Part shown: positions 1 to 5,158 of the stretch, piece after piece | How the letters are laid out: every line of letters starts with the position of its first letter | Position numbering within the stretch: position 1 is the first letter of the stretch | NCBI GenBank assembly: GCA_012026715.1 | Contig: VEPB01000053.1 | Span: 1 to 5,158, forward strand | DNA: 5,158 bases | From: Methylococcaceae bacterium | Lineage (GTDB): Bacteria; Pseudomonadota; Gammaproteobacteria; Methylococcales; Methylococcaceae | Direction: 5' to 3' | Program-made: the position numbers and the translations under genes | Notes under the pieces: model-generated | Seen by the model: only the letters and a program-made list of their open reading frames with translations | Databases searched by the model: none | Told to the model about the DNA's origin: nothing

Positions 1-436
1 CCTTCAGCCGCATCCGTACCCGTCCGGAAAAATCACCGAGCCGGTACAGCTGGCTCTTGCGCGGGTAATGCTCGCCCATGGCCAGGGCCAGCCGCGCGAT
101 GCGCTTGGCGTCGTCACCGACCCGCTCCAGGTCGGTGATGGTCTTGAGGACCGCCACCACCAGCCTCAAGTCGCCGCCGGCGGGCTGGCGGCGTGCCAGC
201 ACCAGCGTACACTGTTCGTTGACCTCCACTTCGAGGGTGTTGACCCGGTGGGCGTTGCGGATGACCTCTTGAGCCAGATCCCCGTCATTTTCCACCAAGG
301 CTTTCATGGCCAGGCCAATCTGTTCCTCCACCAGCCCTCCCAAGGCGAGCGCCTGGGAACGAATGCCGTCGAGCTCCTGGTCGAACTGCTTGGACGTATG
401 GTGTCGGGTACTGTGGCCGTCGCCGGCGTAGGTCAT
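1..436 (-). CDS. phoU: PhoU, phosphate signalling/transport regulator (partial, N-terminal 145 aa)
   Basis: PhoU is a cytoplasmic helical protein that links the PstSCAB phosphate transporter to the PhoR/PhoB two-component system and dampens Pho signalling when phosphate is plentiful. Only the first 145 codons are present; the rest lies beyond the left edge. The visible part covers the first PhoU three-helix repeat and the start of the second. Recognisable blocks are SKQFDQELDGIRSQ (residues 15-28), ARRQPAGGDLRLV (81-93) and DLERVGDDAKRIARLA (102-117). The last contains the E-R-[IV]-G-D pattern of the family's metal-binding ExxxD motif. The start at ATG 436 is the only in-frame ATG near the homology, but it has no good Shine-Dalgarno sequence. 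The frame stays open upstream to a stop at 500-502, with a possible TTG at 487, so the N-terminus is uncertain. phoU usually follows pstB, but here the upstream neighbour is a divergent, unrelated gene, so it has its own promoter. The family call is firm; only the exact start is unsure. Confidence 0.93.
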   Translation of the reverse strand, partial: MTYAGDGHSTRHHTSKQFDQELDGIRSQALALGGLVEEQIGLAMKALVENDGDLAQEVIRNAHRVNTLEVEVNEQCTLVLARRQPAGGDLRLVVAVLKTITDLERVGDDAKRIARLALAMGEHYPRKSQLYRLGDFSGRVRMRLK

Positions 437-540
437 CGGAGGGTCGGGCAGATGGATGTTGGATTCAGCATAGTCCCCTGGAGGCAAAAGGGAAACTTCT
501 TAATTCGGAAGGCCAAAAGCCGGCATTCTGCGATACCCGT

Positions 541-558
541 ATGACCGGTTGATGACGT
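541..558 (-). promoter_or_regulatory. Pho-box-like direct repeat upstream of phoU
   Basis: On the minus strand the sequence reads ACGTCAT-CAAC-CGGTCAT: two 7-base repeats separated by 4 bases. That is the spacing of a PhoB box (CTGTCAT, 4 bases, CTGTCAT). The first repeat matches the consensus at 5 of 7 positions and the second at 6 of 7. A candidate -10 hexamer, CAGAAT (530-525), follows after 10 bases, close to the usual distance in PhoB-dependent promoters where the box replaces the -35. The predicted transcript would begin near 518 and have a leader of about 80 bases before phoU. The site is seen by eye; PhoB binding is inferred from the match and from the identity of the downstream gene. 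Confidence 0.45.
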
Positions 559-577
559 TGAATTAGTGGCCATCACA

Positions 578-606
578 TTGATTCCGTTGATCGGCCTCTA
601 TATCCT
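578..606 (+). promoter_or_regulatory. candidate sigma70 promoter for the TPR-rlmI genes
   Basis: TTGATT (578-583) and TATCCT (601-606) are 17 bases apart, and each matches four of six consensus positions. Transcription would start near 613, which agrees with translation of the TPR protein from the later TTG at 677 and not from GTG 566. Both hexamers are weak, and similar matches occur by chance, so this is only a candidate. Confidence 0.22.
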
Positions 607-676
607 AAGGAGTCTGTCCGCGCTTTGCGGATCGCCGCCGACGCATCGTTCGAATTTCATCAACCCGACCCGTTCC

Positions 677-1387
677 TTGAATTTCATCCGATCCCGCCTA
701 CTGACAGCGCTGCTGGCCGGGTTCCTGGCCACCGCCCAGGCCGCCGAAAAACCATTCGAAGCCGCCCTGCAGCAAATCCAGGACGAGTGGGCCGAAGCGT
801 TCTATCACCAGCCCGACGACCGCCAGGCAGAAGTCTATGAATCCCTGCTGCCGCGGGTTCGCAAGCTTGCAAAGGCACACCCGGAGCGGGCCGAGCCGTT
901 GATCGTGGAAGCAGTGATCCTGTGTACCTATGCCGCCGCCGACTGGGGGCTCAGTTCGCTGACTCGGCTCGACCAAGCCCGCGAACTGCTCATCCGCTCC
1001 ATGGACCGCGATCCCAAGGCCATGGACGCATCTGCTTACATCACCCTGGGAAATCTGTATTACCGCCTGCCCGGGTGGCCCATTTCCTACGGCGACGAAA
1101 ATCAGGCGATCACATACCTGGAAGCCGCGGTGCGGCTCTACCCCGACGGCCTCGATTCCAACTACTTCCTCGGCGATTACTGGTTGCACGAAGGCAAGTA
1201 TGACAAAGCCATCGGCTATTTCGAGAAGGCCGACAAGGCGCCGCTACGGGCCAACCAGCGGCTGTCCGACGAAAAGATCAAGCAGGAACTACAGGTTGCC
1301 CTGGCCGCGAGCCGCAAGCATCTGGCACCCCGTGCCGATTTTTTCTCCAGTCTGCTGCCCGACTTCAACGACGGCAAGAGCCACTGA
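677..1387 (+). CDS. exported tetratricopeptide-repeat protein (TatT-like), function unknown
   Basis: This is a probable periplasmic TPR protein of 236 residues if started at TTG 677. That start gives a classic signal peptide: an n-region with Arg5 and Arg7, a hydrophobic core LLTALLAGFLATA (8-20), and an AQA-AE cleavage site near residue 22. There is no lipobox Cys. The mature part is helical. Two degenerate TPRs are visible: residues 119-156, interrupted by the insert LPGWPISYGDEN (131-142), and residues 160-190 (YFLGDYWLHEGKYDKAIGYFEKA). The LPGWP-x-GD insert and the PDG-x-D-x-NYF block recall small TPR proteins related to the TRAP-transporter TatT component; this is from memory and unverified. 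The frame is open back to GTG 566, which would add 37 residues before the signal peptide. Neither start has a Shine-Dalgarno sequence. The stop is 9 bases before rlmI, suggesting co-transcription. TPRs bind peptides or proteins, but no specific partner can be named. Confidence 0.8.
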   Translation: MNFIRSRLLTALLAGFLATAQAAEKPFEAALQQIQDEWAEAFYHQPDDRQAEVYESLLPRVRKLAKAHPERAEPLIVEAVILCTYAAADWGLSSLTRLDQARELLIRSMDRDPKAMDASAYITLGNLYYRLPGWPISYGDENQAITYLEAAVRLYPDGLDSNYFLGDYWLHEGKYDKAIGYFEKADKAPLRANQRLSDEKIKQELQVALAASRKHLAPRADFFSSLLPDFNDGKSH

Positions 1388-1389
1388 GG
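1386..1389 (+). promoter_or_regulatory. ribosome binding site of rlmI overlapping the upstream stop codon
   Basis: GAGG shares its first two bases with the TGA stop of the TPR gene (1385-1387) and lies 7 bases before the ATG at 1397. The placement fixes the rlmI start and suggests that ribosomes ending on the TPR gene can re-initiate on rlmI. Confidence 0.5.
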
Positions 1390-1396
1390 TCCAACC

Positions 1397-2593
1397 ATGA
1401 GCTATTCCCCGCTACGGCTCCGCAAGAATGAAGAAAGGCGCCTGCGCGCCGGTCACCTGTGGATCTTCAGCAACGAGGTGGATGTGGAGCACACCCCGCT
1501 GCGCCGTTTTTCCGCCGGCGACCTGGTTCGGGTGGAAGACAGCCGTGGCCAGGAGATGGGCGTCGGCTATGTGAATCCGGAATCCCTCATCGCGGCCCGC
1601 CTGCTGACCCGCAACCCCAAGGTCGAGATCGGTGCGGCCTTCATTGCCGGTCGCCTGCAGCGGGCCTTGGCGTTGCGGGATCGGCTCTATCACCGGCCAT
1701 ACTACCGGCTGGTCTATGGCGAGAGCGATGGCCTGCCGGGCTTGGTGGTGGACCGCTACGGCGAGGTGCTGGCGCTGCAGACCAATACCGCCGGCATGGA
1801 CCGGCTGCAGCCGCTGATCGTCGATCAGTTGCAGATCCTGCTCAAGCCCCGCGCCATCGTGCTGCGCAACGAATCGGGCTTGCGCCAGCTGGAAGGTTTG
1901 GACACGGCCACTGGCCTGGTGGCGGGCGACTTGCAGGGCCTGGTGGAAATCGAAGAAAACGGCGTGCGGTTCCGTATCGACGTCCTCGAGGGACAGAAGA
2001 CCGGCTGGTTCTTCGACCACCGCGACAACCGCGCCCGTGCCGCCGAATTGGCCAAGGGCCGCAAAGTGCTGGACTTGTTCAGTTACAGCGGCGCCTGGGG
2101 CGTCCAGGCCGCGGCCGCCGGCGCCGCGTCAGTTCATTGCGTGGACGGCTCGGAATCGGCGCTGGCCCTGGCCCGTGAGAATGCCAGGCTCAACGGTGTG
2201 GATGACCGGGTTGATTGCCAGCACGCGGATGTCTTCGATTTCCTGCGGCAGGCGCGGGAAGAGCGCCGCCATTACGACGTGATCCTGCTCGATCCCCCGG
2301 CCCTGATCAAACGCAAGAAGGACGCGAAAGCCGGCCTGGAAGCCTACCGCCGGCTCAACCAGGGAGCCCTGCAATTGCTGTCCCACGGTGGCGTGCTGGT
2401 GTCGGCTTCCTGTTCCTACCACCTGGCTTCCGACACGTTGCACGATCTGCTGCGGGCCACGGCACGCCAGCTGGACCGCCATCTGGTGCTGATCGGGCGC
2501 GGCGGCCAGGGGCCGGACCATCCGGTCCACCCGGCCATCCCCGAAACCGACTATCTCAAAGCCTGGTTCTGCGTATCGGGCCCCAGCCTTTAG
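1397..2593 (+). CDS. rlmI: 23S rRNA (cytosine-C5) methyltransferase, RlmI family
   Basis: This is a class I S-adenosylmethionine-dependent methyltransferase of the RlmI/YccW family, which in E. coli makes m5C1962 of 23S rRNA. Its 398 residues match the family length (E. coli 396). An N-terminal PUA RNA-binding domain covers about residues 1-80, including LRAGHLWIFSNEV (16-28). A linker domain follows, with VYGESDGLPGLVVDRYG (106-122). The catalytic domain carries the hallmark GQKTGWFFDHRDNR (199-212), SAM motif I VLDLFSYSG (224-232), the acidic residue Asp250 after strand 2, motif IV LLDPPA (297-302), and motif VI SASCSYH (336-342) with Cys339. The tail DHPVHPAIPETDYLKAWF (374-391) is also typical. 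The gene sits 9 bases after the TPR gene with a suitable GAGG. Its TAG stop overlaps the TAA of the convergent response regulator. Among RlmI-like paralogues the exact target base cannot be proven from sequence, but RlmI is the best fit. Confidence 0.93.
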   Translation: MSYSPLRLRKNEERRLRAGHLWIFSNEVDVEHTPLRRFSAGDLVRVEDSRGQEMGVGYVNPESLIAARLLTRNPKVEIGAAFIAGRLQRALALRDRLYHRPYYRLVYGESDGLPGLVVDRYGEVLALQTNTAGMDRLQPLIVDQLQILLKPRAIVLRNESGLRQLEGLDTATGLVAGDLQGLVEIEENGVRFRIDVLEGQKTGWFFDHRDNRARAAELAKGRKVLDLFSYSGAWGVQAAAAGAASVHCVDGSESALALARENARLNGVDDRVDCQHADVFDFLRQAREERRHYDVILLDPPALIKRKKDAKAGLEAYRRLNQGALQLLSHGGVLVSASCSYHLASDTLHDLLRATARQLDRHLVLIGRGGQGPDHPVHPAIPETDYLKAWFCVSGPSL

Positions 2594-3219
2594 ACGATGC
2601 CCTGTTCCACCGCGTAGCGCACCAGCTGGGCGTTGTTGTTGAGCTGCAGTTTGACCAGCAGTCTGGCCCGGTAGGTGCTGACGGTGCGGCTCTTGATTCC
2701 CATGGCGTCGGCGATGCCGGACACGCATTCGCCTTTGGCCAGGCGCAGGAAAACCTGATATTCCTTGGGCGACAGCTTGTGGTGGCGGGGGAGGAAGCGG
2801 TGACGTCCGGAATCAAACACGATGTCGCCGGCGATCCGGGGGGGCAGGTAGCTTCCGCCGGCGGCGATCGTGCGAATGGCGTCGATCAGTTCGTGGGAGC
2901 TGCAGTCCTTGTCGACGTAGCCGTTGGCGCCCAACGACGCCGAAACCATGGCGTAGGTTTCCGCGGGATGCATGGAAAGCATCAGCACCCGCCCTGGAAA
3001 GCCGCTTTCCTTCAGCTTGCGCAGAATTTCCAGCCCGCTCAGGTCGGGAAAACTGATGTCCAGTAACACCACGTCGATGCCACCGGAACGGGTGAATTCG
3101 AGCGTTTCCGAACCGCTGGCGGCTTCCCCGCCGACCTCCAGGTCCGCGGCATCCAGCAGCAGGCGCCGCAAGCCTTGTCGAAACATCGTGTGATCGTCGG
3201 CGATCAGTACCCGGGTCAT
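2590..3219 (-). CDS. NarL/FixJ-family response regulator (REC + LuxR-type HTH)
   Basis: This is a cytoplasmic DNA-binding response regulator of 209 residues, a normal length for the NarL/UvrY/FixJ group. The receiver domain (about 1-120) has the acidic pair Asp8-Asp9, phosphoacceptor Asp54 in VVLLDISFPDLSG, switch residue Ser82 in VLMLSMH and the conserved Lys104 in GYVDKD, so it should be phosphorylatable. A LuxR-type helix-turn-helix follows (about 147-209): LSPKEYQVFLRLAKGE, then GIADAMGIKSRTVSTYRARL with recognition-helix TVSTYR. The start MTRVLIADDH aligns with other receivers. The ATG overlaps the kinase stop (ATGA), so the pair is translationally coupled and the kinase is its evident partner. 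Target promoters are not identifiable here. The TAA stop is interleaved with the rlmI stop, leaving no intergenic space for a terminator. Confidence 0.93.
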   Translation of the reverse strand: MTRVLIADDHTMFRQGLRRLLLDAADLEVGGEAASGSETLEFTRSGGIDVVLLDISFPDLSGLEILRKLKESGFPGRVLMLSMHPAETYAMVSASLGANGYVDKDCSSHELIDAIRTIAAGGSYLPPRIAGDIVFDSGRHRFLPRHHKLSPKEYQVFLRLAKGECVSGIADAMGIKSRTVSTYRARLLVKLQLNNNAQLVRYAVEQGIV

Positions 3220-4775
3220 AGGCCGTGTTCTGTTTGCTTGAGTGGAACCCTGAGCCGGACGCGGGTTCCCCGGTCACCGAGCTGTTCGATTTCCAGGTAG
3301 CCGCCCATCAATCCGGCACGCTCGGTCATGCTGTGGCCGCCGCTGGGATAGTGGCCGTCAGATGCGCCGATCCCGTTATCGGTGATTTCGAGGACCAGTT
3401 CGTCACCGACGCTAGCTTTTACCGTAACCAAATTGGCCTGGGAATGCTTGGCCACGTTGGTGAGTCCTTCCTGCACGACCCGGTACAGTTCCGCCGCTCG
3501 GTGCGGGTCAAGCCGGGACAGTTCGACCGGCAGCTCCGGGTGGACGGCAATGTCGTGATGCTGGACGAAATCGCGGATCAGCCAGTGCAGCGCGCCCACC
3601 AGTCCCAGCTCATCCACCAGCGTGGGGCGAAGGCCGGCCACCACCTGGCGCGCCGTCCCCAATGATGCCAGGGCCAGTTCCTGCATGATCAGCAGCCGTT
3701 CCCGGTGTGCCGGCTCGTCGATTCGCTCCAGCAACCACTCGATATCCCGGCGCAGCGAGGCCAGCGACCCCCCCAACTCGTCGTGCAGTTCCCTTGCCAA
3801 CTGGCAGCGCTCCTGCTGACGGGCGTGTTCGATGTGCAGCATCAGTTCGCGGATTTCCCTTTCCATTCGCTTGCGCTCGCTGATGTCCTGCTGGATGGCG
3901 ACGAAATGAGTCACCGTCCGGCGGCCATCGTTCTCGACGATGGGGGTGATGGTCTGCTCCGCGACATAGAAGGAGCCGTCCTTGCGCCGGTCGGTGAGTT
4001 CGCCGCGCCAGGCTTTACCGGCGCGGATGCATTCGTGCACGGAGCGGTAGTATTCCTGATCCTGATGGCCCGACTTGATCAGTCGGGGGGTTTGGCCGAT
4101 GAGATCCTCGCGGGCATAACCGGTGAGGTCGGCGAAAGCCTCGTTGACCCATTCGATGATGTTGTCGCGGTCGGTGACGAACGCCGCGCAGGCCGCTTTG
4201 CTCAACGCCGCGCTCAGCAGCGTCAGCCGGTCGTGCTCAGCCTGGGCGTTCACCGCCGGTTCCATCCGTTTGACGAAGCGGGCCATCAATTCCAGACTTG
4301 CTGGTGCCGTCAGCGTGTCTTCATCGCCCGCGCATAGCACCAGCGCCGCCGTGCCCCGATCCGCCACGGCCAGTGGCCAGATGCCGATGCGGACCACGCC
4401 ATAAGGGGCGGCACTTCCGAACCAGAGAGAATAGGCCGGGTCGCCGGGGGACAGGATCAGCGGCCGGCCGCTCCGGAGGGGATTCGCCGGCCGGTGTCCT
4501 GCATCCATGCCCGCCCAACGCAGTTCCTCCTGGACCAGTTCCCGCAACAGGTCCGGCTGTTTGCCGGCGTGCGCCAGGATACGTAGCCCGCCACCCGGTT
4601 TCTCGCGGACGGCAAAGGCGCCAATCAGGTCGAACACCTCTGTCAGCGCGACACAGCAGGATTCGCACAGCGCTTCGATGCCGCCGGCCGGCCAAGTATC
4701 GCCGATCGCCTGCCGCAGTCTGTCCCAGCGCAGATCACGGTCAGCGCCGCTGCTGGCGCCGCCTATTCCGTGCAT
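3216..4775 (-). CDS. cytoplasmic GAF-PAS sensor histidine kinase (HisKA_3 family)
   Basis: This is a sensor histidine kinase of the NarX/DegS type, 519 residues from ATG 4775. There is no membrane segment or signal peptide, so it acts in the cytoplasm. Domains: a GAF-like region (about 20-175) with a cysteine cluster C37-x2-C40-C41; a PAS domain with PAC tail (about 185-303) containing PRLIKSGHQDQEYYRSV, GKAWRGELTDRRKDGSFYVAEQTITPI and QQDISERKR; and a HisKA_3 dimerisation domain with phosphoacceptor His331 in LARELHDELGGSLASLRRDI. The HATPase domain has N-box VQEGLTNVAKHS (Asn440), DNGIG (Asp466) and a glycine-rich block ending GDRGTRVRLRVPL. The PAS resembles the subgroup found in NifL-like redox sensors, so cofactor binding is possible but not shown. 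The frame is open to TTG 4997, but residues upstream of ATG 4775 are Arg/Ser/Cys-rich with no domain character, and a promoter-like element overlaps them, so the shorter start is preferred. The response-regulator gene overlaps its stop. Confidence 0.9.
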   Translation of the reverse strand: MHGIGGASSGADRDLRWDRLRQAIGDTWPAGGIEALCESCCVALTEVFDLIGAFAVREKPGGGLRILAHAGKQPDLLRELVQEELRWAGMDAGHRPANPLRSGRPLILSPGDPAYSLWFGSAAPYGVVRIGIWPLAVADRGTAALVLCAGDEDTLTAPASLELMARFVKRMEPAVNAQAEHDRLTLLSAALSKAACAAFVTDRDNIIEWVNEAFADLTGYAREDLIGQTPRLIKSGHQDQEYYRSVHECIRAGKAWRGELTDRRKDGSFYVAEQTITPIVENDGRRTVTHFVAIQQDISERKRMEREIRELMLHIEHARQQERCQLARELHDELGGSLASLRRDIEWLLERIDEPAHRERLLIMQELALASLGTARQVVAGLRPTLVDELGLVGALHWLIRDFVQHHDIAVHPELPVELSRLDPHRAAELYRVVQEGLTNVAKHSQANLVTVKASVGDELVLEITDNGIGASDGHYPSGGHSMTERAGLMGGYLEIEQLGDRGTRVRLRVPLKQTEHGL

Positions 4776-4912
4776 ATCGGCGGACTCGGTGGAGCGTTCG
4801 CGCCCGATTTCGGCCGTGGAACGATCGCGACCGGCGGCGGCAGGGCAAGAGCAGGCTGAAACGTCATGGGATCGGTCTCGGCAAAGACAGGGACCGGCGC
4901 CTCGGTCGTCAT
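4763..4912 (-). CDS. possible 49-residue upstream small ORF overlapping the kinase start
   Basis: ATG 4912 opens a 49-codon frame that ends at TAG 4763-4765, twelve bases inside the kinase gene if that starts at ATG 4775. The peptide begins MTTEAPVPVFAETDPMTF and is rich in Pro and Ala with a low-complexity tail. It reads more like protein than the overlapping kinase-frame extension, but there is no clear Shine-Dalgarno sequence and I recognise no family. It could be a coupled leader peptide or an accident of GC-rich sequence. Confidence 0.2.
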   Translation of the reverse strand: MTTEAPVPVFAETDPMTFQPALALPPPVAIVPRPKSGANAPPSPPICTE

Positions 4913-4919
4913 CCCATGA
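4864..4919. repeat. perfect 9-bp inverted repeat in the kinase leader
   Basis: TCATGGGAT (4864-4872) and ATCCCATGA (4911-4919) are exact inverted copies separated by 38 bases. In the leader RNA this can form a long-range stem. Inside it, one CGGTC (4896-4892 on the minus strand) can pair with either of two GACCG copies (4907-4903 or 4877-4873), so two inner hairpins exclude each other. The arms could also be a spaced operator. Both readings are inference. Confidence 0.4.
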
Positions 4920-4931
4920 TCTGCCGCCCGC

Positions 4932-4944
4932 CGGGGCCGCCCCG
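4932..4944. repeat. small GC hairpin in the kinase leader
   Basis: CGGGG (4932-4936) and CCCCG (4940-4944) form a 5-bp stem around a 3-base loop, just downstream of the predicted transcription start. No run of T follows on the transcribed strand, so it is not a terminator. Confidence 0.25.
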
Positions 4945-4965
4945 ATGTGTATCCGGGAGGCGGCC

Positions 4966-4994
4966 ATTATGCCGCTGCCGTAGGATGTGGCCAA
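4966..4994 (-). promoter_or_regulatory. candidate promoter of the kinase-regulator operon
   Basis: On the minus strand TTGGCC (4994-4989) and CATAAT (4971-4966) are 17 bases apart. The -10 matches five of six consensus positions and the -35 four of six. Transcription would begin near 4959, giving a leader of roughly 185 bases before ATG 4775. If this promoter is used, translation from TTG 4997 or ATG 4967 would be impossible or leaderless, which supports the shorter kinase. Confidence 0.35.
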
Positions 4995-4997
4995 CAA

Positions 4998-5100
4998 TAA
5001 ACTCCCGGAAGTCCCCGACGGATATTTCTGAGCGCAGTCCCGATGGGATCGCGTTGAAGCCCCTACCCAGGAACCTGCGGCCCATGGCCGCCCCTTTTTT
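4998..5100. other. non-coding stretch upstream of the kinase operon
   Basis: No open frame with protein character was found here on either strand. The stretch contains a third ATGGGATCG word (5043-5051), a short GCGGCC/GGCCGC palindrome (5077-5091) and a run of six T (5095-5100) that borders the dispersed repeat. It appears to be spacer between the kinase promoter and whatever lies beyond the right edge. Confidence 0.5.
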
Positions 5101-5158
5101 CCTTCTCCCTCTGGGAGAAGGTGGCCCGAAGGGCCGGATGAGGGAGAGAGACCACTCG
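5101..5158. repeat. REP-like dispersed double-hairpin repeat (partial at the window edge)
   Basis: Two adjacent hairpins are visible: CCTTCTCCC/GGGAGAAGG (5101-5109 with 5113-5121, loop TCT) and GGCCC/GGGCC (5123-5127 with 5131-5135, loop GAA). They are followed by GGATGAGGGAGAGAGACC. The order of arms, including GGAGAAGGTGGCCCGAAGGG, matches a class of short extragenic palindromic repeats that I know from many GC-rich proteobacterial genomes. The element continues past the window edge, so its full length and partner copies are not visible. Confidence 0.7.

Noticed and set aside
433..471. Twelve-codon ORF (ATG 471) ending in an ATGA overlap with the phoU start
   Set aside because: The AGGGG before it is only three bases from the ATG, and the peptide has no regulatory signature such as codon runs. 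It is most likely chance.
68..544. Open frame of 158 codons on the plus strand
   Set aside because: It is antisense to phoU, which has clear family motifs in the minus frame. The plus-strand product shows no domain.
625..840. 71-codon plus-strand frame starting at TTG 625, 12 bases after AAGGAG
   Set aside because: It overlaps the TPR gene in another frame and its product is Arg/Pro-rich shadow sequence; the spacing from AAGGAG is also too long.
1412..2020. 202-codon minus-strand frame inside rlmI
   Set aside because: It is a shadow of the well-supported rlmI reading frame with no ribosome-binding site or motif.
3705..4337. Long plus-strand open frame (210 codons) opposite the kinase
   Set aside because: GC-rich codon bias leaves mirror frames open; the minus strand encodes the PAS and H-box motifs, and the plus-strand product has no recognisable features.
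5077..5100. GCGGCC/GGCCGC hairpin followed by CCC and six T, resembling a plus-strand terminator
   Set aside because: No plus-strand gene lies upstream, and three C residues separate the short stem from the T run.
1..5158. CRISPR array, tRNA or rRNA genes, insertion sequence or phage genes
   Set aside because: No regularly spaced repeats, cloverleaf sequences, transposase motifs or phage-like proteins were seen on either strand.

Overview
The window looks like ordinary chromosomal DNA from a GC-rich gammaproteobacterium. An RlmI-type rRNA methyltransferase, a standalone PhoU, a NarL/FixJ-type two-component pair and a dispersed hairpin repeat at the right edge all fit that group. A methanotroph of the Methylococcales is one possibility, but this is an impression from protein style, not something proven here.

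Layout, left to right. (1) Positions 1-436, minus strand: the N-terminal 145 residues of PhoU, running off the left edge. (2) Positions 437-676: a divergent intergenic region holding a Pho-box-like direct repeat (541-558) oriented toward phoU and a weak candidate promoter for the rightward genes. (3) Positions 677-2593, plus strand: two tightly spaced genes, an exported TPR protein (stop at 1387) and rlmI (start at 1397). (4) Positions 2590-4775, minus strand: a histidine kinase (GAF-PAS-HisKA_3-HATPase) followed by its response regulator (REC-LuxR HTH). The two genes overlap by an ATGA. The response-regulator and rlmI stop codons overlap by four bases in convergent orientation. (5) Positions 4776-5158: no confident gene. 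This stretch holds the kinase leader and a candidate promoter, a long-armed inverted repeat, a possible 49-residue upstream small ORF, and a dispersed-repeat element that reaches the right edge.

How the genes work together. The kinase has no membrane segment, so it should sense a cytoplasmic or diffusible signal through GAF and PAS and phosphorylate Asp54 of the adjacent regulator. The target genes are not visible here. PhoU would link phosphate transport to PhoR/PhoB signalling, and the Pho-box-like site suggests that it responds to phosphate itself. The TPR gene and rlmI share transcription by position but have no obvious functional link.

No clearly new biological system is visible. The points most worth checking are the leader of the kinase operon (wrong-start risk, small ORF, alternative hairpins), the Pho box of a phoU that is not preceded by pstB, and the TTAG stop overlap between rlmI and the response regulator.
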